DNA of 64,000 bases from Kosakonia quasisacchari. GTDB taxonomy: Bacteria > Pseudomonadota > Gammaproteobacteria > Enterobacterales > Enterobacteriaceae. A program made the position numbers and the translations under genes. The notes under the pieces are model-generated. The model was not told the origin of the DNA. It searched no databases and saw nothing but the letters and a program-made list of their open reading frames with translations. Where the stretch lies: positions 297,546 to 361,545 of the forward strand of contig NZ_SJOP01000002.1 in assembly GCF_004331415.1 (NCBI RefSeq), written 5' to 3'. Positions 10,988 through 20,490 of this stretch are shown in pieces (position 1 is the stretch's first letter; every line of letters begins with the position of its first letter).

Positions 10988-12825
10988 ACATGCTCGCCTT
11001 AACCATTATTTTTCCTTTTATTGGCTTTGTGCTGCTGGCGTTTTCCCGTGGCCGCTGGTCGGAAAACGTTTCCGCAACCGTAGGTATGGGCTCGATTGGT
11101 CTGGCGGCGCTGGTCAGCGCGTATGCAGGCGTTGATTTCTTCAATAACGGCCAGCAACCTTTCGTGCAACCGCTGTGGACGTGGATGGCGGTCGGTGATT
11201 TCAACATCGGCTTCAATCTGGTGCTGGACGGCCTTTCATTGACCATGCTTTCGGTGGTTACGGGTGTCGGCTTCCTGATCCATATGTTTGCCTCCTGGTA
11301 TATGCGCGGTGAAGAGGGTTACTCCCGCTTCTTCGCCTACACCAACCTGTTTATTGCCAGCATGGTGGTTCTGGTGCTGGGAGATAACCTGCTGCTGATG
11401 TACCTCGGCTGGGAAGGCGTGGGTCTGTGCTCCTATCTGTTGATTGGTTTCTACTATACCGATCCGAAGAATGGCGCAGCGGCGATGAAAGCGTTCGTCG
11501 TGACCCGCGTGGGTGATGTGTTCCTCGCTTTCGCGCTGTTCATTCTTTACAACGAGCTGGGCACGCTGAACTTCCGCGAAATGGTTGAACTGGCACCGCA
11601 GCACTTCGCCAACGGCAATAACATGCTGATGTGGGCGACGCTGATGCTGCTGGGTGGTGCGGTCGGTAAATCCGCGCAACTGCCGTTGCAGACTTGGCTT
11701 GCCGATGCGATGGCTGGTCCGACCCCGGTTTCTGCACTGATCCACGCTGCAACGATGGTCACCGCCGGTGTCTACCTGATTGCACGTACGCACGGCTTGT
11801 TCCTGCTGACGCCGGAAGTGCTGCATCTGGTCGGGATTGTTGGTGCGGTAACGCTGCTGATGGCCGGTTTCGCCGCGCTGGTGCAAACCGATATCAAACG
11901 TGTGCTGGCTTACTCCACCATGAGCCAGATTGGTTACATGTTCCTGGCGTTGGGTGTACAGGCGTGGGATGCGGCGATTTTCCACCTGATGACGCACGCA
12001 TTCTTTAAAGCGCTGCTGTTCCTGTCATCCGGTTCAGTGATCCTCGCGTGTCATCACGAGCAGAACATTTTCAAAATGGGCGGCCTGCGTAAGTCGATTC
12101 CGCTGGTGTACGCTTGCTTCCTGGTAGGCGGCGCGGCGCTGTCAGCGTTGCCGATGATCACAGCGGGCTTCTTCAGTAAGGACGAAATCCTTGCCGGTGC
12201 GGTAGCGAATGGTCATATCAATCTGATGATTGCCGGCCTGGTCGGTGCCTTTATGACATCGCTCTACACCTTCCGTCTGATTTTCATTGTCTTCCACGGA
12301 AAAGAACAAATCCACGCGCACGCAGGGAAGGGGATTACCCATCATCTGCCGCTGATCGTGCTGCTGGTGCTGTCTACTTTTGTTGGCGCGATGATCGTGC
12401 CGCCGCTGAAAGGCGTGCTGCCGGAAACCACCGAGCTTGCGCACAGTAGCGTGGTGATGCTGGAAGTGGCATCCGGCGCGGTAGCGATTATCGGTATCCT
12501 GCTGGCAGCATGGCTGTGGCTGGGTAAACGCACGCTGGTGCATTCAATTGCCAATAGCGCAACGGGGCGTTTCTTCGGTACCTGGTGGTTCAATGCCTGG
12601 GGCTTCGACTGGCTGTATGATCGCGTCTTTGTGAAGCCATACCTCGGTATTGCATGGCTGCTGAAGAGCGATCCGCTGAATGCGCTGATGAACATCCCAG
12701 CGATCCTTTCCCGCTTCGCAGGCAAAGGTCTGCTGTTTAGCGAGAACGGTTACCTGCGCTGGTATGTGGCATCCATGAGCATTGGCGCGGTTGTCGTGCT
12801 GGCACTGTTGATGGTATTGCGCTGA
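10984..12825 (+). CDS. nuoL: NADH:quinone oxidoreductase subunit L
   Basis: A 613-residue antiporter-like proton-pumping subunit (ND5 homologue) at the far end of the membrane arm. Core motifs are [17 protein letters not shown] (about 140-157), whose Glu is a pumping residue, [32 protein letters not shown] (about 228-260), and [18 protein letters not shown] (about 302-320). The C-terminal 100 residues form the long lateral helix and final transmembrane helix. Length equals the E. coli protein. Unlike the preceding genes it is followed by a 239-bp spacer. Confidence 0.97.
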   Translation: MNMLALTIIFPFIGFVLLAFSRGRWSENVSATVGMGSIGLAALVSAYAGVDFFNNGQQPFVQPLWTWMAVGDFNIGFNLVLDGLSLTMLSVVTGVGFLIHMFASWYMRGEEGYSRFFAYTNLFIASMVVLVLGDNLLLMYLGWEGVGLCSYLLIGFYYTDPKNGAAAMKAFVVTRVGDVFLAFALFILYNELGTLNFREMVELAPQHFANGNNMLMWATLMLLGGAVGKSAQLPLQTWLADAMAGPTPVSALIHAATMVTAGVYLIARTHGLFLLTPEVLHLVGIVGAVTLLMAGFAALVQTDIKRVLAYSTMSQIGYMFLALGVQAWDAAIFHLMTHAFFKALLFLSSGSVILACHHEQNIFKMGGLRKSIPLVYACFLVGGAALSALPMITAGFFSKDEILAGAVANGHINLMIAGLVGAFMTSLYTFRLIFIVFHGKEQIHAHAGKGITHHLPLIVLLVLSTFVGAMIVPPLKGVLPETTELAHSSVVMLEVASGAVAIIGILLAAWLWLGKRTLVHSIANSATGRFFGTWWFNAWGFDWLYDRVFVKPYLGIAWLLKSDPLNALMNIPAILSRFAGKGLLFSENGYLRWYVASMSIGAVVVLALLMVLR

Positions 12826-12828
12826 GTT

Positions 12829-12870
12829 TGTCGGCGGGCTAAGTGCGCTGCGCTTATCCGGCCTGCAAAC
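12829..12870 (+). repeat. REP-like (BIME) palindromic element between nuoL and nuoM
   Basis: Just after the nuoL stop, GGCGGGCTAAGTGCGCTGCG is followed by CTTATCCGGCCTGCAAA, the typical closing sequence of enterobacterial REP units. The stem is GC-rich and imperfect. REP elements in spacers stabilise upstream mRNA or bind gyrase and IHF. Here the element sits inside an operon, so it could change the ratio of nuoL to nuoM message. Assigned by resemblance only. Confidence 0.6.
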
Positions 12871-12904
12871 GGAAAGAGAATTTTTAGAAATTCGTTGAAA
12901 ATCT

Positions 12905-13046
12905 GGTCCGAATGGACAGGCGTTATCGGCGAAGTCAGAGTGGACACCGCCTGCGCAGAGCAACCGGAGCGTACAGATGTACGTGAGGATTGCGAGCACA
13001 GCCGGGGTTCACTGTGACGAGCAAGATAGCCTGAGGCGGACTTAAA
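12905..13046 (+). repeat. Possible dispersed intergenic repeat in the nuoL-nuoM spacer
   Basis: About 140 bp of GC-rich, non-coding sequence with many short inverted repeats: GTCC-GAAT-GGAC (12906-12917), CAGGCG (12917-12922) with CGCCTG (12948-12953), and GTAC-AGAT-GTAC (12971-12982) followed by GTGAGGATTGCGAGCACAGC. The last segment resembles a block I have seen in other enterobacterial intergenic regions, but I cannot name the family with confidence. It contains no convincing ORF and ends just before the nuoM ribosome binding site (AAGGAAC). Confidence 0.4.
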
Positions 13047-13064
13047 CAAGGAACAAAAATCGCC

Positions 13065-14594
13065 ATGTTACTACCCTGGCTAATTCTGATTCCCTTTATC
13101 GGCGGCTTCCTCTGCTGGCAGACCGAGCGCTTCGGCGTGAAAGTGCCGCGTTGGATCGCGTTGATCACCATGGGACTGACGCTGGCGCTTTCTCTGCAAC
13201 TCTGGTTGCAGGGCGGCTATTCTCTGACGCAAGCCTCCGGCCTTCCGCAGTGGCAGGAAACGTTCAAGCATGACTGGATCCCGCGCTTTGGCATTAGCAT
13301 TCATCTGGCGATGGATGGTTTGTCGCTGTTGATGGTCGTGCTGACTGGTTTCCTCGGCGTGCTGGCGGTGCTCTGCTCCTGGCGTGAAATCGAGAAATAT
13401 CAGGGCTTCTTCCACCTGAACCTGATGTGGATCCTCGGCGGCGTTATCGGCGTGTTCCTTGCCATCGACATGTTCCTGTTCTTCTTCTTCTGGGAAATGA
13501 TGCTGGTGCCGATGTACTTCCTGATCGCGCTATGGGGCCACAAAGCCTCCGACGGGAAGACGCGTATTACCGCGGCGACCAAGTTCTTCATTTATACCCA
13601 GGCGAGCGGTCTGGTCATGCTGATTGCCATCCTGGCGCTGGTGCTGGTGCACTACAACGCGACAGGCGTATGGACTTTCGCTTACGAAGATCTGTTGAAG
13701 ACGCCGATGTCCGGCAATGTCGAATATCTGTTGATGCTCGGTTTCTTCATCGCCTATGCGGTAAAAATGCCGGTGGTGCCGCTGCACGGTTGGTTACCGG
13801 ACGCTCACTCACAGGCTCCGACCGCCGGTTCTGTTGACCTCGCGGGGATCTTGTTGAAAACCGCTGCTTACGGTCTGCTGCGCTTCTCGCTGCCGCTGTT
13901 TCCGAATGCGTCGGCAGAGTTTGCGCCTATCGCCATGTGGCTTGGCGTGATTGGTATCTTCTACGGCGCGTGGATGGCATTCACTCAGACCGATATCAAA
14001 CGTCTGATCGCGTACACCTCTGTGTCTCACATGGGCTTTGTACTGATTGCTATCTACACCGGCAGCCAGCTTGCTTACCAGGGTGCAGTGATTCAGATGA
14101 TTGCCCACGGTCTTTCTGCTGCGGGGCTGTTTATTCTGTGCGGTCAGCTTTACGAACGTCTGCATACGCGCGATATGCGTATGATGGGCGGTTTGTGGAG
14201 CAAAATTAAGTGGCTGCCAGCGCTGTCGATGTTCTTTGCCGTCGCAACGCTTGGGATGCCGGGTACCGGTAACTTCGTGGGTGAATTCATGATCCTCTTC
14301 GGCAGCTATCAGGTTGTGCCGACGATCACGGTGATTTCCACCTTCGGCCTGGTATTTGCGTCGGTGTACTCGCTGGCGATGCTGCATCGTGCTTACTTCG
14401 GCAAGGCGAAAAGCGAACTCGCCAACCAGGAACTGCGGGGTCTGTCGCTGCGCGAGCTGTTTATGATTCTGATCCTGGTTGTGCTTCTGGTACTGCTTGG
14501 CTTCTATCCGCAGCCGATTCTGGATACATCGCACGCCGCGATGGGCAATATCCAGCAGTGGTTTGTTAATTCTGTTACTACTACAAGGCCGTAA
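13065..14594 (+). CDS. nuoM: NADH:quinone oxidoreductase subunit M
   Basis: A 509-residue antiporter-like proton-pumping subunit (ND4 homologue) with 14 predicted helices. The functional glutamate lies in FFFFWEMMLVPMYFLIALWG (about residue 144), and the central lysine/histidine region in VKMPVVPLHGWLPDAHSQAP (about residues 233-252). TDIKRLIAYTSVSHMGFV (about 308-325) is the shared family motif. It follows the repeat-filled spacer and has its own AAGGAAC ribosome binding site. It is followed after 6 nt by nuoN. Confidence 0.97.
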   Translation: MLLPWLILIPFIGGFLCWQTERFGVKVPRWIALITMGLTLALSLQLWLQGGYSLTQASGLPQWQETFKHDWIPRFGISIHLAMDGLSLLMVVLTGFLGVLAVLCSWREIEKYQGFFHLNLMWILGGVIGVFLAIDMFLFFFFWEMMLVPMYFLIALWGHKASDGKTRITAATKFFIYTQASGLVMLIAILALVLVHYNATGVWTFAYEDLLKTPMSGNVEYLLMLGFFIAYAVKMPVVPLHGWLPDAHSQAPTAGSVDLAGILLKTAAYGLLRFSLPLFPNASAEFAPIAMWLGVIGIFYGAWMAFTQTDIKRLIAYTSVSHMGFVLIAIYTGSQLAYQGAVIQMIAHGLSAAGLFILCGQLYERLHTRDMRMMGGLWSKIKWLPALSMFFAVATLGMPGTGNFVGEFMILFGSYQVVPTITVISTFGLVFASVYSLAMLHRAYFGKAKSELANQELRGLSLRELFMILILVVLLVLLGFYPQPILDTSHAAMGNIQQWFVNSVTTTRP

Positions 14595-14600
14595 ATCGCC

Positions 14601-16058
14601 ATGACGATAACTCCACAACACCTGATTGCGCTGCTGCCGCTGCTAATCGTCGGATTGACGGTGGTGGTTGTGATGCTCTCCATTGCGTGGCGACGCAACC
14701 ATTTTCTCAATGCCACGCTGTCGGTCATTGGCCTGAACGTCGCGCTGCTCTCTTTGTGGTTCGTCGGCCAGGCTGGGGCGATGGATGTCACCCCGCTGAT
14801 GCGTGTCGACGGCTACGCCATGCTTTACACCGGGCTGGTGCTGTTGGCGAGCCTCGCCACCTGCACGTTTGCCTATCCGTGGCTGGAAGGGTACAGCGAT
14901 AACAAAGAAGAGTTTTATCTGCTGGTACTGATTGCCGCGCTCGGCGGCATTCTGCTGGCGAACGCGAATCACATGGCGGCGCTGTTCCTCGGTATTGAAC
15001 TGATTTCTCTGCCGCTGTTCGGGCTGGTAGGCTACGCCTTCCGCCAGAAACGCTCGCTGGAAGCCAGTATCAAATACACCATTTTGTCCGCTGCCGCCTC
15101 CTCGTTCCTGCTGTTCGGTATTGCGCTGGTTTATGCGCAAACCGGCAACCTGGCGTTTGTGGCGATCGGTAAAAGCCTGGGCGAAGGCATGTTGCATGAA
15201 CCGCTGCTGTTGGCGGGTCTGGGCATGATGATTGTCGGTCTTGGCTTTAAACTCTCGCTGGTGCCGTTCCATCTGTGGACGCCAGACGTTTACCAGGGTG
15301 CACCGGCGCCGGTTTCCACTTTCCTGGCCACCGCCAGTAAAATCGCCATCTTTGGCGTGCTGATGCGTCTGTTCCTGTACGCACCGGTAGGTGAAAGCGA
15401 AGCAGTTCGTGTGGTTCTGGGTATCATCGCCTTCGCCTCCATCATCTTCGGTAACCTGATGGCGCTGAGCCAGACCAACATTAAACGTCTGCTGGGCTTC
15501 TCGTCTATTTCGCACCTGGGTTATCTGCTGGTGGCGCTGATTGCGCTACAAGGTGGCCAGATGTCGATGGAATCCGTCGGGGTTTACCTGGCCGGTTATC
15601 TGTTCAGCAGCCTTGGCGCGTTTGGTGTGGTCAGCCTGATGTCCAGCCCGTATCGTGGCCCGGATGCAGAGTCGCTCTACTCCTACCGTGGTTTGTTCTG
15701 GCACCGTCCGATCCTGTCTGCGGTAATGACCGTGATGATGCTGTCGCTGGCGGGTATTCCGATGACGCTGGGCTTTATCGGTAAGTTCTACATTCTGGCG
15801 GTCGGTGTTGAAGCGCACTTGTGGTGGCTGACTGCCGCCGTGGTTCTTGGCTCGGCAATTGGTTTGTACTATTACCTGCGCGTGGCGGTGAGTCTCTACC
15901 TGAACGCACCGCAGCAGTTGAACCGCGATGCACCGTCTAACTGGGCTTATAGCGCAGGCGGGATCGTGGTGCTTATCTCCGCCCTGCTGGTGCTGCTGTT
16001 AGGTATCTATCCGCAGCCGCTGATCAGCATCGTTCAACTGGCGATGCCGATGATGTAA
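14601..16058 (+). CDS. nuoN: NADH:quinone oxidoreductase subunit N
   Basis: A 485-residue antiporter-like proton-pumping subunit (ND2 homologue) and the last gene of the operon. Motifs include [20 protein letters not shown] (Glu near residue 133), [20 protein letters not shown] (about 217-236) and [18 protein letters not shown] (about 292-310). The length and both termini match E. coli. It ends 24 nt before a strong bidirectional terminator that also faces cheV. Confidence 0.97.
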   Translation: MTITPQHLIALLPLLIVGLTVVVVMLSIAWRRNHFLNATLSVIGLNVALLSLWFVGQAGAMDVTPLMRVDGYAMLYTGLVLLASLATCTFAYPWLEGYSDNKEEFYLLVLIAALGGILLANANHMAALFLGIELISLPLFGLVGYAFRQKRSLEASIKYTILSAAASSFLLFGIALVYAQTGNLAFVAIGKSLGEGMLHEPLLLAGLGMMIVGLGFKLSLVPFHLWTPDVYQGAPAPVSTFLATASKIAIFGVLMRLFLYAPVGESEAVRVVLGIIAFASIIFGNLMALSQTNIKRLLGFSSISHLGYLLVALIALQGGQMSMESVGVYLAGYLFSSLGAFGVVSLMSSPYRGPDAESLYSYRGLFWHRPILSAVMTVMMLSLAGIPMTLGFIGKFYILAVGVEAHLWWLTAAVVLGSAIGLYYYLRVAVSLYLNAPQQLNRDAPSNWAYSAGGIVVLISALLVLLLGIYPQPLISIVQLAMPMM

Positions 16059-16076
16059 GCCTGGAAACAGGTAAAG

Positions 16077-16104
16077 AAAAACCGCCGATATCGGCGGTTT
16101 TTTT
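16077..16104. terminator. Bidirectional terminator between nuoN and cheV
   Basis: The perfect palindrome CCGCCGATATCGGCGG (16082-16097) is flanked by an A run on the left and seven Ts on the right (16098-16104). It therefore works as an intrinsic terminator for nuoN on the plus strand and plausibly for cheV on the minus strand. This is one of the clearest terminators in the window. Confidence 0.9.
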
Positions 16105-16132
16105 ATGGACTAACGAGATAAACAGCGAATGA

Positions 16133-17158
16133 TTATTTCGCCAGCAGCGGGGTGGAATTCACCTGGTGGTGGCTAATCAGCGGGCCGCGAATATTATTCG
16201 CAGCGCGATCCAGCACTTCCTGAATCACGGAAGAGAGTTCGTTAATCTCGAATTTCGCCACATAACCGTCTGCTTGCACTTTACGTACGTGATCTTCGTT
16301 AGCGCTACCGGAGAGCGACGAGTGGATCACCACCGGGATGTTTTTCAAACGCGGATCGGTTTTGATAAGACGCGTTAAGGTAAAACCATCCATCTCTGGC
16401 ATCTCCAGGTCGGTCAGCACCATAGAGATCTTATCACTCACTGGAACGCCTTCAGAATCGGCCTGTTGCGCCAGCAACTGGATTTTTTCCCATGCGTCTT
16501 TGCCGGTGATATGCATCGCATTCGGGATCTGCATCGCGTTGAGGCCTTTTTCCAGCATGGCGCGCGCCACTTTGGAGTCTTCCGCCACAATGGCAACAGA
16601 ACCCGGCTTCAGGTTGAATTTCTTGTCCGGCACATGCTCGCCGTGGACGTCATGATCCGCAGGCACGATGTCATACAGGATCTGCTCAACATCCAGCACC
16701 ATCGCCAGGTTGTTGGTATCCTTGTCGTCATCCAGGCAGGCAATACTGGTGATGTAGCGACCATTGATCGCTTTTTCGGCCGTGTGCACCTGTTTCCAGT
16801 CCAGGCGGGTAATATTTTCCACGGACTCAACGGCAAATGCCTGCACGCTACGGGCATATTCCGTAATCAGTAAGATATTCAGGCCGCTTGCAGGTTTACA
16901 GCCCGCCACCGCAGCGAGGTCAATTACCGGGATAACTTGATCGCGGATATTGACCATCCCCATTAGTGGCGCTTTCATCCCTGCGGGACGGGTAAAGGTG
17001 GGCATCGGTACGATTTCGCGTAGCTTAAACACGTTGATGCCAAATAACTCGGATTTGGTGGCATCTAACGATGTGCCAAGGCGAAACAGCAACAGCTCAA
17101 ACCGGTTCGACAGAGTAAGATTCGCCCTGTCATCGATGTCTTTCTGGAAATTGTCCAT
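16133..17158 (-). CDS. cheV: Chemotaxis coupling/receiver protein CheV
   Basis: A 341-residue cytoplasmic protein with an N-terminal CheW-like domain (about 20-160; LFGINVFKLREIVPMP and GMVNIRDQVIPVIDL) and a C-terminal receiver domain (about 185-310; phosphoacceptor Asp in VLTDLEMPEMDGF, then a conserved VIHSSL). CheV couples chemoreceptors to CheA and its phosphorylation supports adaptation. E. coli K-12 lacks cheV; Salmonella has it near nuoN. The start was set at ATG 17158 because GAGG lies 5 nt upstream. ATG 17161 is adjacent, and an upstream ATG (17203) has no ribosome binding site. The gene implies a motile host. Confidence 0.92.
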   Translation of the reverse strand: MDNFQKDIDDRANLTLSNRFELLLFRLGTSLDATKSELFGINVFKLREIVPMPTFTRPAGMKAPLMGMVNIRDQVIPVIDLAAVAGCKPASGLNILLITEYARSVQAFAVESVENITRLDWKQVHTAEKAINGRYITSIACLDDDKDTNNLAMVLDVEQILYDIVPADHDVHGEHVPDKKFNLKPGSVAIVAEDSKVARAMLEKGLNAMQIPNAMHITGKDAWEKIQLLAQQADSEGVPVSDKISMVLTDLEMPEMDGFTLTRLIKTDPRLKNIPVVIHSSLSGSANEDHVRKVQADGYVAKFEINELSSVIQEVLDRAANNIRGPLISHHQVNSTPLLAK

Positions 17159-17235
17159 CATGCCCTCAAATAGGAAATGCCTGCGTATATCTATTATCGG
17201 CATGGTGGAGAAAAAATAGAGTGCCTAAATTAAAA

Positions 17236-18153
17236 TCAAATGTGAACTACCGCAAAATCCTCTGCCAATGTCGTTTGCGAAAAGTACGTTTTACACTCGG
17301 CGAGCATCGACAGGCCGCCCTGTTCGTCATAGCGTGAACTGAGATGCGTAATCACCAACTTTTTTGCACCGGCGTCGGCGGCGAGCTGTGCAGCCTGGCG
17401 GGTTGAACTGTGTCCCCGGCTGTTCGCTTTTTCTTCCATTGCCTGCTCAAGCGTGGCTTCATGCACCAGTAAATCAACGTTTTGCGCCAGCTCCAGAGAC
17501 GCTGGGCAGGGCGCGGTGTCGCCAAAAATCGCCAGTTTTTTTCCGCTTTCCGCCGGGGCAAGATAATCCGCGCCATTCACGATGCGCCCGTCAGGCAATG
17601 TAACGGTTTTGCCCTCTTTTAATTGCTGGAACAGCGGCCCAGCCGGGATACCTTGCGCTTTTAACGCCGCCGCATTCAGCGCGCCGGGTTTATCATGCTC
17701 TTCAATACGATAACCGTAGCACTCCACCGGGTGCGACAGCGGATAAGCAGTCACTTTGCGCAAACCATCCACCACCACCAGCCCCGGCGTAACTTCCTCA
17801 ATAGTCAGCGGATAATCAGTCCATGAACCGCTAAGCCGCAGCGTGGTTTCCACAAACTCGCGAATACCTTTCGGACCATAAATCTGCAGTGGCTGAACAT
17901 TGCCAGCCATCGAGCGGCTACACAGCAACCCAGGCAGACCGAAAAGATGATCGCCGTGCAGGTGAGTAATAAAAATTTTATCCAGTTTGCCAGGATGAAA
18001 TGCGGTGTGCAGCATTTGGTGCTGTGTTCCTTCGCCACAATCAAACAGCCAAAGCCCGGCGCGGGTTGGATGTTGTAAATTGAGCAGCATCGCCGTGACA
18101 TTACGCGTCCGTGTAGGTACGCCCGCAGAGGTGCCTAAGAAAATCAGTTCCAC
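17236..18153 (-). CDS. rbn: Ribonuclease BN / RNase Z (ElaC)
   Basis: A 305-residue metallo-beta-lactamase-fold nuclease that matures tRNA 3' ends. The zinc motif [12 protein letters not shown] (about residues 64-75) is intact, and the other zinc-binding residues are visible in IFGDTAPC and NSRGHSST. The C-terminal [13 protein letters not shown] is also conserved. A GTG start at 18153 ([11 protein letters not shown], translated as Met) was chosen because it yields exactly the E. coli length; an in-frame ATG 15 codons upstream would add an unconserved tail. It is divergent from elaA across 62 bp. Confidence 0.94.
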   Translation of the reverse strand: MELIFLGTSAGVPTRTRNVTAMLLNLQHPTRAGLWLFDCGEGTQHQMLHTAFHPGKLDKIFITHLHGDHLFGLPGLLCSRSMAGNVQPLQIYGPKGIREFVETTLRLSGSWTDYPLTIEEVTPGLVVVDGLRKVTAYPLSHPVECYGYRIEEHDKPGALNAAALKAQGIPAGPLFQQLKEGKTVTLPDGRIVNGADYLAPAESGKKLAIFGDTAPCPASLELAQNVDLLVHEATLEQAMEEKANSRGHSSTRQAAQLAADAGAKKLVITHLSSRYDEQGGLSMLAECKTYFSQTTLAEDFAVVHI

Positions 18154-18215
18154 AATCTTTGCCCGAATGAAAAAGAATCTAGTATAACGAGGACACAACG
18201 AATAAGGAGAACAAC

Positions 18216-18677
18216 ATGATCCGCTGGCAGGATGTGCACCATTCCGAACTGACCGTTTCTGAGTTGTATGCGTTACTGAAATTACGCTGTGCCGTGTTTG
18301 TTGTTGAGCAGGCTTGCGCTTATCTGGATGTGGATGGTGATGACCTGGTGGGCGAGAACCGCCATATTCTCGGCTGGAAAGGTGACGAACTGGTGGCGTA
18401 TGCGAGGATTCTGAAAAGTGATGATGATCTCTCGCCGGTGGCTATCGGTCGGGTGATTGTCAGTGCGCAGGTTCGCGGTGAAAAACTGGGCTATCAGCTG
18501 ATGAAACGTGCGGTGCTTTCCTGCGAGCAACACTGGCCGCAACACGCGCTATACTTGGGCGCGCAGGCGCATCTGCAATCCTTCTATGCGCATTTTGGTT
18601 TTCGACCGGTGACCGATGTGTACGACGAAGATGGTATTGCGCATATCGGGATGGCGCGCGAGATCCGCCAGGCGTAA
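18216..18677 (+). CDS. elaA: ElaA, GNAT-family acetyltransferase
   Basis: A 153-residue protein with the GNAT N-acetyltransferase fold. The acetyl-CoA motif is [21 protein letters not shown] (about 74-96), and the C-terminal [20 protein letters not shown] (about 112-131) is the typical motif B. Length equals E. coli ElaA. The substrate is not known to me. It starts behind AAGGAGAAC, a strong ribosome binding site, and is followed 53 nt later by elaB. Confidence 0.93.
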   Translation: MIRWQDVHHSELTVSELYALLKLRCAVFVVEQACAYLDVDGDDLVGENRHILGWKGDELVAYARILKSDDDLSPVAIGRVIVSAQVRGEKLGYQLMKRAVLSCEQHWPQHALYLGAQAHLQSFYAHFGFRPVTDVYDEDGIAHIGMAREIRQA

Positions 18678-18730
18678 CCGGCAGCCTTTGTCTATAGTTA
18701 GCGGACAGGTGCATAACATGGAGACAACAG

Positions 18731-19036
18731 ATGGCATATCATTCTTATGAATCACATATTGATGACGACCTGACCCTGCTGAGCGAAACGCTGGAAGAAA
18801 TTCTCCGCTCATCGGGCGACCCCGCAGATCAAAAGTACATTGAGTTGAAGGCCCGTGCCGAACAGGCGCTGCATGAAGTGAAAAATCGCGTCAGCAGTGC
18901 ATCGGATACGTACTACTACCGTGCGAAAAAAGCCGTCTATCGTGCAGACGACTATGTGCATGAAAAACCGTGGCAGGGCATTGGTGCCGGTGCCGCAGTT
19001 GGCCTGGTGCTCGGTCTGCTGTTAGCCCGCCGCTAA
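18731..19036 (+). CDS. elaB: ElaB, tail-anchored inner-membrane ribosome-associated protein
   Basis: A 101-residue DUF883-family protein. The first 75 residues are charged and helical (DDDLTLLSETLEEILRSSGD...), followed by a single C-terminal membrane helix, GIGAGAAVGLVLGLLLARR. It resembles YqjD and YgaM, tail-anchored proteins that in E. coli associate with ribosomes in stationary phase under RpoS control. The C-terminal half is nearly identical to E. coli ElaB. The start follows GGAGACAAC. Confidence 0.94.
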   Translation: MAYHSYESHIDDDLTLLSETLEEILRSSGDPADQKYIELKARAEQALHEVKNRVSSASDTYYYRAKKAVYRADDYVHEKPWQGIGAGAAVGLVLGLLLARR

Positions 19037-19123
19037 CGTTTCACTTCCCCTCCCTGGAAGGGGGTACTGTTATTACGCTAAGTACCCCGTATACTATGTG
19101 GTTTTTAACAGGGAGGGGCTCGC

Positions 19124-20419
19124 GTGTACTCCATTTCCTCGGCGCTTTCACACTTACACCGCTGCCTGATCGACGATATTCCCCGGTCGTCAGGATTTTG
19201 CTTTTTTGATGCGCCTTTCCCGTTAAACGACGCTTTTGACCCCCTGACCTGGCTCGCCAGTCAGCGCGTCTGGCCGCAATTTTACTGGCAGCAACGTAAC
19301 GGCGATGACGAAGCCGCCGCGCTGGGTGCATTGTGCCGTTTCTCTTCTTTACCCCTGGCTCAACAGTTCCTTCAGCATTGCGCCGAAGATGTGCGCATCT
19401 GGGGGCTTAATGCGTTTGATCCCACGCAGGGTGAACTGTTTTTACCGCGCCTGGAGTGGCGGCGGGAAGGTGGTCATGCCTTTCTGCGCGTGTATATTTT
19501 CAGCGAGACTTCCCTGCATGACGACGCGCAGCGCGCGCTCACGTTTCTTTCGGCGCTGGTGGAATCGACACCGTTGCAAAACGTACAGCAAACGTGCCTT
19601 GAGCAACATCACATCCCCGGGCGCGATGGCTGGCGAACGCTGATTGCGCAGGCGTTACAAACGCTGGAAAGCGGTGAGCTGGATAAAGTCGTACTGGCCC
19701 GCGCAACGGATTACCATTTTGCCAGCGCGGTGGACGCCGCCGCGCTGATGGCCGCCAGCCGTCGCCTCAATCACCACTGTTTTCATTTCATGATGGCGTT
19801 TAATGCGCAAGCGGCCTTTTTAGGCTCAACGCCGGAACGGCTGTGGCGTCGCCGTGGTAGCGCCTTGCGTACTGAAGCGCTGGCCGGAACGGTCGCTAAT
19901 CATGAAGATGACCAGCAGGCGCAACAACTCGCCGACTGGTTAATGGCGGATGATAAAAACCAGCGTGAAAATATGCTGGTAGTGGAAGATATCTGCCAGC
20001 GTTTGCAGCAGCAAACCGGTGCGCTGGAGGTGCTGCCACCGAAAGTGGTCCGGCTGCGTAAAGTCCAGCATCTTCGCCGCTGTATCTGGACGGTTCTGCA
20101 AACGCCGGATGACGCGCTCTGCCTGCAGATGCTCCAGCCGACAGCAGCAGTTGCAGGATTGCCACGCCGTGAGGCGCGGGCATTTATTCAGCGCCATGAG
20201 CCTTTCCAGCGCGAGTGGTATGCCGGTTCGGCGGGTTATCTTTCGCGGCAACAGAGTGAGTTCTGCGTTGCCCTGCGTTCGGCAAAAATTGACGGCAATA
20301 CCGTACGTCTTTACGCCGGTGCGGGCATTGTTTCCGGTTCAGACGCGGAGCAAGAGTGGCAGGAAATTGAGAACAAAGCGGCGGGATTGCGATCATTATT
20401 ACAACTTAGTCACGCATAA
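19124..20419 (+). CDS. menF: Isochorismate synthase MenF
   Basis: A 431-residue chorismate-utilising enzyme converting chorismate to isochorismate, the entry to menaquinone synthesis. The catalytic region includes GELDKVVLARATDY (general base Lys, about residue 190), LRTEALAGTVAN, QRENMLVVEDI and YAGAGIVSGSDAEQEWQEI with Mg-binding glutamates. The N-terminal half is more diverged from E. coli, as usual. Translation begins at GTG 19124, set by the strong GGGAGGGG 6-13 nt upstream. It is the first gene of the men cluster, with a 71-bp gap to menD. Confidence 0.94.
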   Translation: MYSISSALSHLHRCLIDDIPRSSGFCFFDAPFPLNDAFDPLTWLASQRVWPQFYWQQRNGDDEAAALGALCRFSSLPLAQQFLQHCAEDVRIWGLNAFDPTQGELFLPRLEWRREGGHAFLRVYIFSETSLHDDAQRALTFLSALVESTPLQNVQQTCLEQHHIPGRDGWRTLIAQALQTLESGELDKVVLARATDYHFASAVDAAALMAASRRLNHHCFHFMMAFNAQAAFLGSTPERLWRRRGSALRTEALAGTVANHEDDQQAQQLADWLMADDKNQRENMLVVEDICQRLQQQTGALEVLPPKVVRLRKVQHLRRCIWTVLQTPDDALCLQMLQPTAAVAGLPRREARAFIQRHEPFQREWYAGSAGYLSRQQSEFCVALRSAKIDGNTVRLYAGAGIVSGSDAEQEWQEIENKAAGLRSLLQLSHA

Positions 20420-20490
20420 CCGACTCATATCAAAAATACATAGTTTCTGATTACTTATACTAAGCCGTAATATTGATACCGGACAAATTC

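Noticed and set aside
19037..19123. Possible terminator between elaB and menF (CCCCTCCCTGGAAGGGGG)
   Set aside because: A stem can form but there is no adjacent T run, so it was not called as a terminator.
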